64,000 nucleotides of DNA from Streptacidiphilus pinicola. GTDB lineage: Bacteria > Actinomycetota > Actinomycetes > Streptomycetales > Streptomycetaceae. A program made the translations under genes and the position numbers. Under the pieces are notes generated by a model. It was not told the origin of the DNA and did not search any database. It was given only the letters and a program-made list of their open reading frames with translations. Positions 1 through 7,855 of this stretch are shown piece by piece. Location: assembly GCF_003258295.1 (NCBI RefSeq), contig NZ_QKYN01000037.1:124001-188000 (forward strand), read 5' to 3'. Within the stretch, counting starts at the first letter, position 1; every line of letters starts with the position of its first letter.

Positions 1-468
1 GACCGGTGCGGGCGCCGCGCTCGCGGCGAGGGAGTGCAGCGGGTACGCGGCGAGCAGGGTGATCACCAGCACGGCCCCGATGATCCCGGCGAGGACACCG
101 GCCAGCCTGCCTCCGGCGGACGTCGACGCCGGTTGCGGCGGGCCGGGCGGCGTCGCCGGTCCCCAAGGACCGCCGGCGCCGGGCCCGCCGGGCGGTTCGG
201 TGGGACCGCCGGGCGGACCCGGCGGTCCGGGCGGCGGCATGGCGGGGCCGAACCCGCCGGGCGGTCCGGCAGGGCCGAATCCGCCGGGCGGCGTGGAGCC
301 GCCTGGGCTGTGCGGAGCACCGGCGGGCTCGGTCGGGGTGTACGGCGCACCGGCGGGCTCCGTCGGCGTGTACGGCGCACCAGCGGGCTCGGTGGGCGTG
401 TACGGCACACCGGCGGGCTCGGGAGGGACGGCGTCCCTCGGGGTTGCGCGCGGGTCGTCGTCCGTCAT
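1..468 (-). CDS. Pro-rich repeat membrane protein (3' end outside window)
   Basis: The ATG at 468..466 opens a frame that runs without a stop to the window edge (156 codons seen). The N-terminal half is a hydrophilic, disordered tail with about four copies of a ten-residue unit of the type TEPAGAPYTP, followed by Gly/Pro-rich sequence. After a short Ser/Gly stretch comes one hydrophobic segment (about residues 127-148, beginning GRLAGVLAGIIGAVLVI) that looks like a membrane anchor. Pro-rich cytoplasmic tail plus single TM is a common layout of actinomycete extracytoplasmic proteins, and the protein at 24858 has the same layout. The function cannot be judged because the exported part lies beyond the window. 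Confidence 0.7.
   Translation of the reverse strand, partial: MTDDDPRATPRDAVPPEPAGVPYTPTEPAGAPYTPTEPAGAPYTPTEPAGAPHSPGGSTPPGGFGPAGPPGGFGPAMPPPGPPGPPGGPTEPPGGPGAGGPWGPATPPGPPQPASTSAGGRLAGVLAGIIGAVLVITLLAAYPLHSLAASAAPAPV
311..421. repeat. 30-bp minisatellite inside a coding sequence, about 3.7 copies
   Basis: Tandem 30-bp units begin at 311, 341, 371 and 401 and differ by a few, mostly synonymous, substitutions. They encode the ten-residue Pro/Thr repeat of the protein read on the minus strand. The unit is a multiple of three, so copy-number change would keep the frame. Confidence 0.75.
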
Positions 469-665
469 CGCGTGTCCGCCTCCTCTTTCGTCCGTGCGAT
501 GCTGCCTCGTTCTGCCACCGAGCCTGCCGCCGTGCGTCGTGCCGTCACCAGAGCAGCAACCGGCCATTTATGACCTGTCGTCCGACCGGGCACGATGCGC
601 GCGATGGCGGGCAGACCGATCCCCGAGAGCGTAGTGCAACAGCCCGGGCCGGACGGCGGGCCGTG

Positions 666-1814
666 TCAGCCCTCGATCACCGCTGGATTCGCGGGTGGCG
701 CGTCCCAGTCGTCGGTGTTCGCGACGAACGGGTAGCGGGTGCGGGTGCGGCGGTTTCGGGAGGAGCCCCCGCCCGGTGCGCCCGAGGGTCGCAGCCCCTC
801 CCCCGCCGCTGCGCCCGGCTCGGGTTCGGTCTCGGCGGAGCCGGTCCGGCGGGTCTCGGGCGCGGACGCGCGGGCCGTGGGTGAGACCTCGGGCGGCGGG
901 GCGCCCACCCAGCCGGTCGTGGTGGTCGGCGCCGCCGTGGCGCCGGGCCCCAGGCCGGCGCCGGGCAGGCCGGCCCCGACGGCGCCTGTCCCGGCGCGCA
1001 GTCGGCCCTCGCCGTCCAGGCCGGCCTGGACGGCCCCGGGCGCCGTCGCGGGCGCGGAAGGCCACGCGCCGTGGGTGTGCGCGGTCGTCGGGGGCTTGGG
1101 CGGGTGGTTCAGCCGCGCCGTCGCGTCGTTGTAGGCGACCCCCAGCCGCTCCATCACCACGACGGCCTGCTGCCGGGCCTGCTCGGGCGCGGACAGCTGT
1201 GCGCCGTCAGCGGCCAGGGCGTGCGCGAGCCCGTGCCGGGCGGCGTCGGTCTTGAACTGCCAGTCCGTGGTCTGGGAGGTGACGGCGCGCAGGACCGTGC
1301 CGAGCAGGCCCGGGTCCGCCGGCATGTCGGCCCGCGCGCGGGTGAGCGCGGTCGCGACGCCTCCGGTCGCGGTCGCGGCGTTCGCGGCGTGGGCGGCTCC
1401 GTTGGTCAGGCTCGTGTGCAGGGTCGCGGTCTGGCGGCGGAACGCGTCGGCGGCGGGGCCGTTCCAGTGGTCGAGCAGGTTGCCGGCGTGGATGGTGAGT
1501 TGGGCCGCGGTCTCCTGCAGTTCGTCGTGCAGGTGCTGCCAGTGGTCGGCGACGCCCTGGACGGCGGCGGGGTCGGCGGTCTCGATCATGGCGCTCAGCG
1601 CCTCGACGGTCGGCACCGCCTCGAAGTCGGTGGTGAAGGTGCCGGCGTGGTGGTTGCCGCCCCGGTTGGCCCGCAGCACCTTGTTCCACAGCGTGTCGGC
1701 CAACTGTTGCGCGTCGACGACCTGGAGGACGGCGCCGACCACACCGGACAGCGCGCCCTCGACCGCGCCGACGACCTCGCCGGCCGCGTCGGCCTGGGGG
1801 GAGAAGTCGCTCAC
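666..1814 (-). CDS. WXG100/PPE-like secretion-associated protein
   Basis: This encodes 382 aa. The GTG start at 1814 overlaps the stop of the upstream small gene by 4 nt, so the two are translationally coupled. The first 230 residues are predicted helical and contain a WNG turn at residues 117-119 flanked by heptad-like helices, the hallmark of the WXG100/ESAT-6 and LXG families. The remaining 150 residues are low-complexity Pro/Ala/Thr/Gly sequence ending in a charged tail. WXG100 proteins are exported by type VII (ESX) systems or serve as N-terminal domains of their toxins. No toxin domain is recognisable at the C-terminus, and no EccC/EccB gene lies in the window. The family call is an inference from motif and operon layout. 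Confidence 0.65.
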   Translation of the reverse strand: MSDFSPQADAAGEVVGAVEGALSGVVGAVLQVVDAQQLADTLWNKVLRANRGGNHHAGTFTTDFEAVPTVEALSAMIETADPAAVQGVADHWQHLHDELQETAAQLTIHAGNLLDHWNGPAADAFRRQTATLHTSLTNGAAHAANAATATGGVATALTRARADMPADPGLLGTVLRAVTSQTTDWQFKTDAARHGLAHALAADGAQLSAPEQARQQAVVVMERLGVAYNDATARLNHPPKPPTTAHTHGAWPSAPATAPGAVQAGLDGEGRLRAGTGAVGAGLPGAGLGPGATAAPTTTTGWVGAPPPEVSPTARASAPETRRTGSAETEPEPGAAAGEGLRPSGAPGGGSSRNRRTRTRYPFVANTDDWDAPPANPAVIEG

Positions 1815-2128
1815 GCCGTCCTCCCGAAGCCCGCGGTGGTCCCCTGCTCCTGCTCGAGGTAGCGCCGGTGGACCTGCTCGGTCCGGTCGGTGACCTCCTG
1901 CAGCATGCCGCCGAGGATCTCCACCATGGCCTTGAGCGAGGTCTGCATCTCGACATGGGCGCCGTGCAGGCTGTCGGCCTCCAGGAAGTCCGGAGAGCCG
2001 AGCTGCGCCCGGCTCAGGCCGGTCTGGTAGTCGGCGATCTGGCGCTTGCCCTCCATGGCGTCGGTGATGCCCTGGAGCTTGAGCACCGTCTCCCTCAGGA
2101 AGTCGACGTCGACCTGGTACCCGCTCAC
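1811..2128 (-). CDS. Small helical WXG100-like partner protein
   Basis: This encodes 105 aa. The GTG start at 2128 is chosen because a GGGGGGAAGA ribosome-binding site lies just upstream; a longer ATG version at 2191 would begin with atypical sequence. The protein is almost wholly helical with no signal peptide or membrane segment, and its size fits ESX/WXG100 partner proteins that form a helical hairpin. It is the first gene of a two-gene unit with the WNG-containing protein (4-nt overlap). Such pairs usually form a heterodimer secreted by or regulating a type VII system. No specific family was recognised from sequence alone. Confidence 0.6.
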   Translation of the reverse strand: MSGYQVDVDFLRETVLKLQGITDAMEGKRQIADYQTGLSRAQLGSPDFLEADSLHGAHVEMQTSLKAMVEILGGMLQEVTDRTEQVHRRYLEQEQGTTAGFGRTA

Positions 2129-2284
2129 TCTTCCCCCCCGCTCTCTCTGTCGGTTCGCCCTCGGTCCGGTCCGGTGATCCGCTGCCTCCACCGTGACCGG
2201 GCGGGGCCGGACAGGAACAGGTCAGCCGACCGGTCACATACGTCCGGTCACCGATGAACACCGCTGACCTGGGCATTGCCGGGC

Positions 2285-2521
2285 TCAGTGCCCGCTCAGC
2301 CAGGCCAGGACGAGCGCCGCGAGCAGCAGGAGGGCCAGGCAGAGGAGCACCAGGCACCCCTGGCCGACGTCGCTCCACCGGTGCCGTCTCTCCCGGTGAC
2401 CGCCCGGGACGACGCCGGCGTGCCACCGCGCGTAGTGCCGCAGTTGGGCCAGGCGGCCCGCCGGCTCGTCGGCCCAAGGCGTCTTGTATCCGCACTCCCC
2501 GCACCAGTAGCGGTACTTCAA
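2285..2521 (-). CDS. Small zinc-ribbon-like protein with C-terminal TM
   Basis: This encodes 78 aa. A TTG start at 2521 is preferred because GGAGG lies 5 nt upstream; an in-frame ATG at 2599 would add 26 residues with no ribosome-binding site. The N-terminus has a CxxC pair (WCGECGYKT), then histidines in the spacing HYARWH, which together could bind one zinc. The last 25 residues form a Leu-rich membrane segment. It probably sits on the cytoplasmic face of the membrane, but no function can be assigned. Confidence 0.55.
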   Translation of the reverse strand: MKYRYWCGECGYKTPWADEPAGRLAQLRHYARWHAGVVPGGHRERRHRWSDVGQGCLVLLCLALLLLAALVLAWLSGH

Positions 2522-2657
2522 GGCGACCTCCTGCCGCGGCCGAACTGCGCAGATCCTCGTGGGGCGGCTCGTATGACGCCAGGTCAGAGGACCGGCCATG
2601 GATGGCCGGTGGGCGCGCTAGGGTTCACGCGAACGATCTACTGGTGCGTAAGGAGCC

Positions 2658-5024
2658 GTGGTGACGGAGCTGGGCACTGCTCTACGGGGGTTGCGGGCGG
2701 CCGCTGGGCTGACGCAGGAGCAGTTGGCGGAGCGCTCGGGGGTGAGCGTGCGCACCATCCGCCGACTGGAGACCGGTGCTCTGCCTGATCCCCGGCTGAC
2801 GACGCTCAACCAGCTGGCAGCCGCGCTCGGGGTGCCGCCGCAGGCGCTGCAGCCGTCCCCCGGCGACGGCACCGGGGGCGGCAACACCGACGCGGAGAGG
2901 CCTGCCGCGCCGAGGCCCGCGCCCGCTTTCCCGTTCCAGGTGCACGGCGCTCTCGAGGAGGCGGCCGGGGAACTGGCGCGGGAGGTGCGGCGCCGCTGGC
3001 GCCGCGAGGAGGAGCAGCAGCGCGTCCGGGACCCGTTCGTCCTCCCGGTGCGGTGGCGTCCGGCGACCTCGGACCTGGTGGACCGGTGGGACAACATCCA
3101 GCGGCTGGGCCCCGGGGAGGCCGCCGAACCGCTGGACCTGTCGGGCGAGCTGCCGGACGTGGCCCAGGCGTACCGGCGCATCCCCTCGGAACGCCTGCTG
3201 ATCCTGGGCCGGGCGGGAGCCGGCAAGTCCGTGCTGGCGGTCCGGCTCGTGCTGGACCTCCTGGAGACCGGCCACACGCGGGTGCCGGTGATCTTCAGCC
3301 TGGGGGCCTGGGACCCGTCCACGGCGTCCCTGCCGGACTGGCTGGTCGGCCAGCTGCTGCGCGACCACCCGCATCTGGCCCGCCGCACCCCGGGCGGCAC
3401 GCGCTCCCTGGCCGAGGCGCTGGTCCACAGCGACGTCGTGCTGCCCGTGCTCGACGGCTTCGACGAGATCGCCGAGGGACTACGGCCGGCGGCGCTGCGG
3501 GAACTGACCACGACCTCCACGGCGCTCGTGCTGACCAGCAGGCGGGCCGAGTTCGCGGACGCGGTCCGCGTCACCGGGACCCCGCTCGCCTGGGCCGCGG
3601 GCATCGAACTGGGTGACATCACGCCCGACGACCTGGCGCACTACCTGCCGCGAACGGCCCTCAACGACGGCCCCGGGGGCTGGGACGCGGTCCTGACGGT
3701 GGCTCAGGAACCGGCCGGTGCCGACGGGTCGCGCGTCACCGAGGCGCTCAGCACCCCGCTCATGGTCGCCCTGGCCCGCGTCCTGTACAGCGACACGACC
3801 CACCAGGAGTCGGCCGACCTCCTGGACACCACCCGGTTCCCCGACGCCCGCGCCCTCGAGGAGCACCTCGTGGCGGGTTTCGTGCCCACCCTCTACCGCG
3901 GTCGCGCCCCCGAGCAGCCCGCCGCGCCTCGCGCTCGGCGGACCCGGTCCTGGACCTCGGAGCAGGCCGGACGCTGGCTCAGCCACCTCGCCCACGGCCT
4001 GGCCGTCCCCGAGGCCAACCGGCAGGATCTGGCCTGGTGGCAGATAGGCGACACCCTGCGTCGTTCGTCCCGCATCCTCGCGGTCGTCCTGTCGACCGCC
4101 GTCTGCCTGACCGTCGCCACCTGGCTGATGGGGACGTTGACGCCGCTCTCCGCGGTCCAGGACGTCCTCCTCGGCCTCCTGGTGGGGCCGGCGGCCGGCC
4201 TGGCCTTCGGCTGCACCTACGCCCTCACGATCAGACCCGGCGGCCGGCCCGGCATCGAACCCTCCCGCACCCGGCTCCGCCTGCGCGGCCACCAGTCGAT
4301 GGCCCGCCGCTCCCGCCGGACACTGACCACCCAGCTCGGGGCGGTGCTGCTCGGGGGGTTCGTCATGGGGGCCGGCACGGCGGTGGCCATCACCCTGGAG
4401 CGCAGCCTGTTCTACGGCTTCTCGCTCACCGCCCCAGGAGTCCGGGAGTTCACCCTCGTCAACATCGTCGTCTTCGGACTCGTCTTCGGGATCGCGGCGA
4501 CCCTGGTCTTCGGCCTGCTCGCCACCTTCGAGACGCCGCTGGACACCCGTTCCGCCGCGACCCCGTCCGCGTTCCTCGCCGCGAACCGGGCCGAGGCGGG
4601 CCGACAACTCCTCATCCTGGGCCCGCTGCTGACCCTGTCGATCTTCGTCGTGGGCCAGGCGGTCATCACCACCTTCCAGGGCACCCTCGGCCCCCTGGTC
4701 TGGGGCGCGGGCGGCCTCGAGGTCGGCGCGATCGGCGGGGTGGGCGGCGCCACCGCCTACGTGCTCACCTTCACCGCCTGGGGCCAGTGGCTGGTCCTGG
4801 TCCGGTTCTGGCTTCCGCTGACCGGCCGACTCCCCTGGGACACCGCCGCCTTCCTCGACGACGCCTACCGACGCGGCGCGCTGCGCCGCTGCGGCGCGGT
4901 CTACCAGTTCCGCCACATCCGCCTCCAGCACCACCTCGCCCGCGCGCACCGCGAGCGCGAGGGCCACTTCACCGACGCCGACCTCGCCGATCCGCCGTCC
5001 CTCGTGGGCGAGCGGCAGCCCTGA
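2658..5024 (+). CDS. HTH-NACHT NTPase with C-terminal multi-pass membrane domain
   Basis: This encodes 788 aa. GTG at 2658 or the adjacent GTG at 2661 follows AAGGAG; the second has better spacing. Residues 5-62 form an XRE-type helix-turn-helix. A linker leads to a NACHT ATPase with Walker A GRAGAGKS at 184-191 and Walker B VLPVLDGFDE at 261-270. From about residue 470 there are roughly seven hydrophobic segments, and the C-terminus is short and basic. This is the STAND/NLR-like NTPase architecture common in Streptomyces. Bacterial NACHT proteins (bNACHT) are established antiphage sensors, but an N-terminal DNA-binding domain with a membrane C-terminus is an unusual pairing whose output is unknown. 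It has no obvious operon partner; it is convergent with the hydrolase at 5044. Confidence 0.85.
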   Translation: MVTELGTALRGLRAAAGLTQEQLAERSGVSVRTIRRLETGALPDPRLTTLNQLAAALGVPPQALQPSPGDGTGGGNTDAERPAAPRPAPAFPFQVHGALEEAAGELAREVRRRWRREEEQQRVRDPFVLPVRWRPATSDLVDRWDNIQRLGPGEAAEPLDLSGELPDVAQAYRRIPSERLLILGRAGAGKSVLAVRLVLDLLETGHTRVPVIFSLGAWDPSTASLPDWLVGQLLRDHPHLARRTPGGTRSLAEALVHSDVVLPVLDGFDEIAEGLRPAALRELTTTSTALVLTSRRAEFADAVRVTGTPLAWAAGIELGDITPDDLAHYLPRTALNDGPGGWDAVLTVAQEPAGADGSRVTEALSTPLMVALARVLYSDTTHQESADLLDTTRFPDARALEEHLVAGFVPTLYRGRAPEQPAAPRARRTRSWTSEQAGRWLSHLAHGLAVPEANRQDLAWWQIGDTLRRSSRILAVVLSTAVCLTVATWLMGTLTPLSAVQDVLLGLLVGPAAGLAFGCTYALTIRPGGRPGIEPSRTRLRLRGHQSMARRSRRTLTTQLGAVLLGGFVMGAGTAVAITLERSLFYGFSLTAPGVREFTLVNIVVFGLVFGIAATLVFGLLATFETPLDTRSAATPSAFLAANRAEAGRQLLILGPLLTLSIFVVGQAVITTFQGTLGPLVWGAGGLEVGAIGGVGGATAYVLTFTAWGQWLVLVRFWLPLTGRLPWDTAAFLDDAYRRGALRRCGAVYQFRHIRLQHHLARAHREREGHFTDADLADPPSLVGERQP

Positions 5025-5043
5025 GCCGGGAGGGTGCGAGCGG

Positions 5044-5910
5044 TCACGGCGGAAACCGGTTCGCAATCGCCGTGACGATCGCTTCCGGCGCGTGCTCCTG
5101 GACGAAGTGCCGCACGTGCGGCAGCTCGACCACCTCGAGATCCGCGAAGGCGGCCCGCATGCGCGGGAGGCAGGCGTGCGGGCGGAACACCATGTCCCGC
5201 ATGCCCCACACCACCAGCGCGGGCTTGTCGCCGAGCTGGGCGGGCACGTCCCGGGCGAGCCGGGCCAGCAGCGGTCGCGCGGCGCGGATCTCCCTCGGCA
5301 TGACGGCGAGTCCGCGACGGGCCTCGGGGCTGGGCTGCACCGCGCGGTAGTGGTCGGCCTCGGCCGCGCTGAGCCCGGACCCAAGCTCCGCGAGCAGGAC
5401 GCGCTCGACCAGGAAGTTCCGTTCGAGGATGCGCCGTTGCATCGGACGGCTGCTCATGACGGAGCTGAACGCCCGGTTCGCCATCGCGTCGATCGGCCAG
5501 AACGCGGTGTTGCCCAGCGCGATCCCCCGCACCCGCTCGGCCCGGTCTGTGACCGCGCCCAAACCGATGGGGCCACCCCAGTCCTGCCCCATCAGGACGA
5601 AGTCCTCGAGCTGCAGGTGATCGATCAACTCACCCAGGACTGCGGTGTGTTCGGCGACGGTGTAGCCGAAGCCCACAGGACGCTCGGACAGTCCGAAACC
5701 CAGGTGGTCGACGGCGACGCACCGGTACCGGCCGCGCAGGCCCTTGATGATGTGCCGGTAGAGGAAGCTCCACGTCGGCGCGCCGTGACAGAACAGGAGC
5801 GTGGCCGGTCCGGTCCCCTCGTCGACGTAGTGGACCCGTCCGGCGGACGAGTCGAACCAGCGCGAACCGAACGGGTAGAGAGCCCTGTCGGGAACGAAGT
5901 CGATCAGCAT
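5044..5910 (-). CDS. Haloalkane dehalogenase-like alpha/beta hydrolase
   Basis: This encodes 288 aa; the ATG at 5910 follows AGGGAGGG with 6-nt spacing. The alpha/beta hydrolase core is complete: oxyanion motif HGAPTW (42-47), nucleophile elbow GQDWGG with Asp110, acid Asp239 in WGMRDM, and base His268. Aspartate instead of serine at the elbow, followed directly by Trp111, is the pattern of haloalkane dehalogenases, where the Trp helps bind halide; epoxide hydrolases share the Asp. It is probably a cytoplasmic hydrolase of small halogenated or epoxide substrates; the substrate cannot be read from sequence. Confidence 0.8.
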   Translation of the reverse strand: MLIDFVPDRALYPFGSRWFDSSAGRVHYVDEGTGPATLLFCHGAPTWSFLYRHIIKGLRGRYRCVAVDHLGFGLSERPVGFGYTVAEHTAVLGELIDHLQLEDFVLMGQDWGGPIGLGAVTDRAERVRGIALGNTAFWPIDAMANRAFSSVMSSRPMQRRILERNFLVERVLLAELGSGLSAAEADHYRAVQPSPEARRGLAVMPREIRAARPLLARLARDVPAQLGDKPALVVWGMRDMVFRPHACLPRMRAAFADLEVVELPHVRHFVQEHAPEAIVTAIANRFPP

Positions 5911-5981
5911 GTGCACCCCTCCCTCGCCCACCACACTACAGGCGTAGTGGCCGCGGGGCCGGTCGGGCAAGGAAACGCGAA

Positions 5982-6009
5982 GTCCCCCGTCGCTGGCGCG
6001 ACGGGGGAC
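5982..6009 (-). terminator. Strong hairpin, likely terminator of the secreted-protein gene
   Basis: This is a perfect 12-bp stem with a TGGC tetraloop (arms 5982-5993 and 5998-6009), 23 nt downstream of the stop codon of the minus-strand gene ending at 6033. No U-tract follows, which is usual in high-GC actinomycetes. Confidence 0.7.
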
Positions 6010-6032
6010 CACGTGGGTGTGCGCGTCTGCGT

Positions 6033-6446
6033 TCAGCGCACGATGGTGACGGTGACCGGGGCGGACTCCGTCTCCACCCAGGTCTTGCCGCCCCACGAGT
6101 GCTGCACGCCCTCCAGGACGCCACGCACCTGCAGTACCCCCTGGTGCCCGGCGCGCACCTTGCCGAACGAGGACGCGTCCTGGCGCGACGCGTCGACGGT
6201 GCGGCCGCAGAAGACGTTCTGCCAGGCGCCGCGGGTGCCGTAGCGCTCCTGGACGCAGAAGCGCTGCCAGCCGACGGAGTCGGAGATGCCGCTGCCGCTC
6301 ACGTTGAACCACTGGCCGACGTGCTGGGTGTGCGGGCTGACGTGGAAGTCGATGCTGCTCTTGGCCGACGCGGTGCCGATCCCGGCGACCGCGACGGTGC
6401 CGGCCGTGACGCCGACGGCGAGCATTCGGGCAATGGACTGGAACAC
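6033..6446 (-). CDS. Small secreted protein with one likely disulfide
   Basis: This encodes 137 aa. The GTG at 6446 is preceded by AGGGGG. It starts with a typical Sec signal peptide (hydrophobic core MLAVGVTAGTVAVAGIG, likely cleavage after TASA at about residue 28). The mature domain is about 110 aa, rich in beta-forming residues, with two cysteines about 18 residues apart (FCVQER...VFCG) that could pair outside the cell. It resembles small Streptomyces secreted beta-sandwich proteins of unknown function. It is monocistronic, with its own terminator. Confidence 0.7.
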   Translation of the reverse strand: MFQSIARMLAVGVTAGTVAVAGIGTASAKSSIDFHVSPHTQHVGQWFNVSGSGISDSVGWQRFCVQERYGTRGAWQNVFCGRTVDASRQDASSFGKVRAGHQGVLQVRGVLEGVQHSWGGKTWVETESAPVTVTIVR

Positions 6447-6604
6447 TGTGAACCCCCTAGGTGATCCGTTCACCAACAACTGCCCACACGCGACCCACAG
6501 GCCGCCGGTTGCCACACCCCGGCGAATCCGGCCGGTCGGCGGGGGTCCCCCGCCAACCGGCCCCCCGCCGCCCGGACTTCAGGGGGGTGAGGGGCCTGCG
6601 GGCC

Positions 6605-7435
6605 TCAGGGGCGGCGTCGGGAACGGAGCCACTCGGCCGGGTTCCACTCGACGCCCGTCGCCCCGACCGGCTCGAAGGTGATCTCCGGGTCGTCGCTCTG
6701 GACCAGGCCGAGCACGCGCTGCCGACGCACCGCCGCTGCTCGTCCGTGGTCGGCCAGGATGTCGAGGACGATCTGCGCCTCACGCGGGCAGCCCCGCGCG
6801 AAGCGGTCGTAGTGGGTGAACGCGAGGACGAAGCCGACGGAGTCCGCCGGGACCCCGTACTCGCCGGCGACGACGTCGCGCAGGCAGTCGTTCAGCGCGT
6901 CGAGGTTGTGGCCGTAGTAGTCGGGGAAGTCCAGGGCCACCGCGAGGTCCTGGTGCATGGCGTCCACGGTGGTCCAGCCGGAGGCATCCACTTCGACGAC
7001 GGCGAAGTGCTGCTCACGAAGCCGCTCGACCGTCCGGTCGAAGACCTCCTGACGCCAGTACAGCGTCACGAAGGTGTTGCCGGCCAACTCCCGATAGAGA
7101 CCCTCGGCCAGAGGGATGGCCGAGCCGGTCCAGGACCCCGGTTCGGTGAGCCTGGCCTTCACCTGGTGGTTGTGGTCGGCATGATCGATGACTTCTCCGG
7201 ACACCCGCTCTCCGAGCTCGGGCAGGATCGCGTCGACGGGCATCGTGGTGATCTCGGCCAGGCCGACCACGTCAGGGTGATGGTCGAAACGGAGGAAAAC
7301 CCCGAAAGGCCGTCGCCCGACGACCTCGCCCGTGAACGCCGTGCCGACAGGGAACACGTGACGGACAGTCGGCCAGGCAGCGCGGATGCGAGCCGCCTGC
7401 TCGGCGTCGCCGGCGGGCCAGGAGAACTCACTCAT
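6605..7435 (-). CDS. S1 RNA-binding domain fused to barstar-like domain
   Basis: This encodes 276 aa. Residues 25-95 fit an S1/OB-fold RNA-binding domain ([20 protein letters not shown]...VGLAEI). Residues 120-205 fit the barstar family: a strand-helix unit ending in [16 protein letters not shown], the conserved barnase-binding helix, with the VVEVDASGW strand before it. Barstar proteins are cytoplasmic inhibitors of barnase-like RNases. The S1 fusion would let the inhibitor act on or near RNA or the ribosome. No barnase-type RNase gene is adjacent. Domain calls come from motif reading; the biological role is inference. Confidence 0.75.
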   Translation of the reverse strand: MSEFSWPAGDAEQAARIRAAWPTVRHVFPVGTAFTGEVVGRRPFGVFLRFDHHPDVVGLAEITTMPVDAILPELGERVSGEVIDHADHNHQVKARLTEPGSWTGSAIPLAEGLYRELAGNTFVTLYWRQEVFDRTVERLREQHFAVVEVDASGWTTVDAMHQDLAVALDFPDYYGHNLDALNDCLRDVVAGEYGVPADSVGFVLAFTHYDRFARGCPREAQIVLDILADHGRAAAVRRQRVLGLVQSDDPEITFEPVGATGVEWNPAEWLRSRRRP

Positions 7436-7486
7436 GGGCCGATCATCGCATTCTCCCCCACTCCCGTGGCCGTGCTGGGAGGTGAC

Positions 7487-7733
7487 CGTTCCTCGGCATC
7501 AAGGCGGTCGTCCCGGCGATGCGCGAGGCGGGCGGTGGATCGATCGTCAACATCTCCCCGTCGCTCCGGTGCTCGGCGCGGACGCCGGGGCACGGGAGTG
7601 GCCGAACGTGCCGCTGCGCCGAATGGGCCGGCCCGAGGAGGTGGCCTCGATGGTGCTGTATCGGGCGTCTGACGCCTCGTCCTACGTGACCGGCGCGGAA
7701 TTCGTCGTCGACGGCGGACTGACCACCCGATGA
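7487..7733 (+). pseudogene. Short-chain dehydrogenase remnant (frameshifted, deleted)
   Basis: From 7489 one frame reads a typical SDR stretch, [20 protein letters not shown] then NIS. About 90 bp later a different frame reads the SDR C-terminus: [16 protein letters not shown] followed by [14 protein letters not shown] and a stop at 7733. The N-terminal Rossmann region and the catalytic YxxxK segment are missing and the two pieces are out of frame, so this is a decayed gene. It lies between the S1-barstar gene and the oxidoreductase at 7856. Confidence 0.75.
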
Positions 7734-7855
7734 GCGCGCACGATCCGCTCAGGTGTGACGTGGTTCACATCCAAGCCCTGTCACGCGCGACCCGGGTCGT
7801 CTGTCCCATGGGCGTCACCGGCAGCGAGGTCGGTGCGCGACCCTGGGAGATCGAG

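Noticed and set aside
3480-5384. Long open frame on the minus strand across the NACHT gene
   Set aside because: It covers the real NACHT and hydrolase genes out of frame and has shadow-type composition.
7781-7808. TGTCACG...CGTC sequence upstream of the oxidoreductase, like an ECF41 promoter
   Set aside because: The spacer is 12 bp, shorter than the roughly 16 bp of known ECF41 promoters, so it is not supported.
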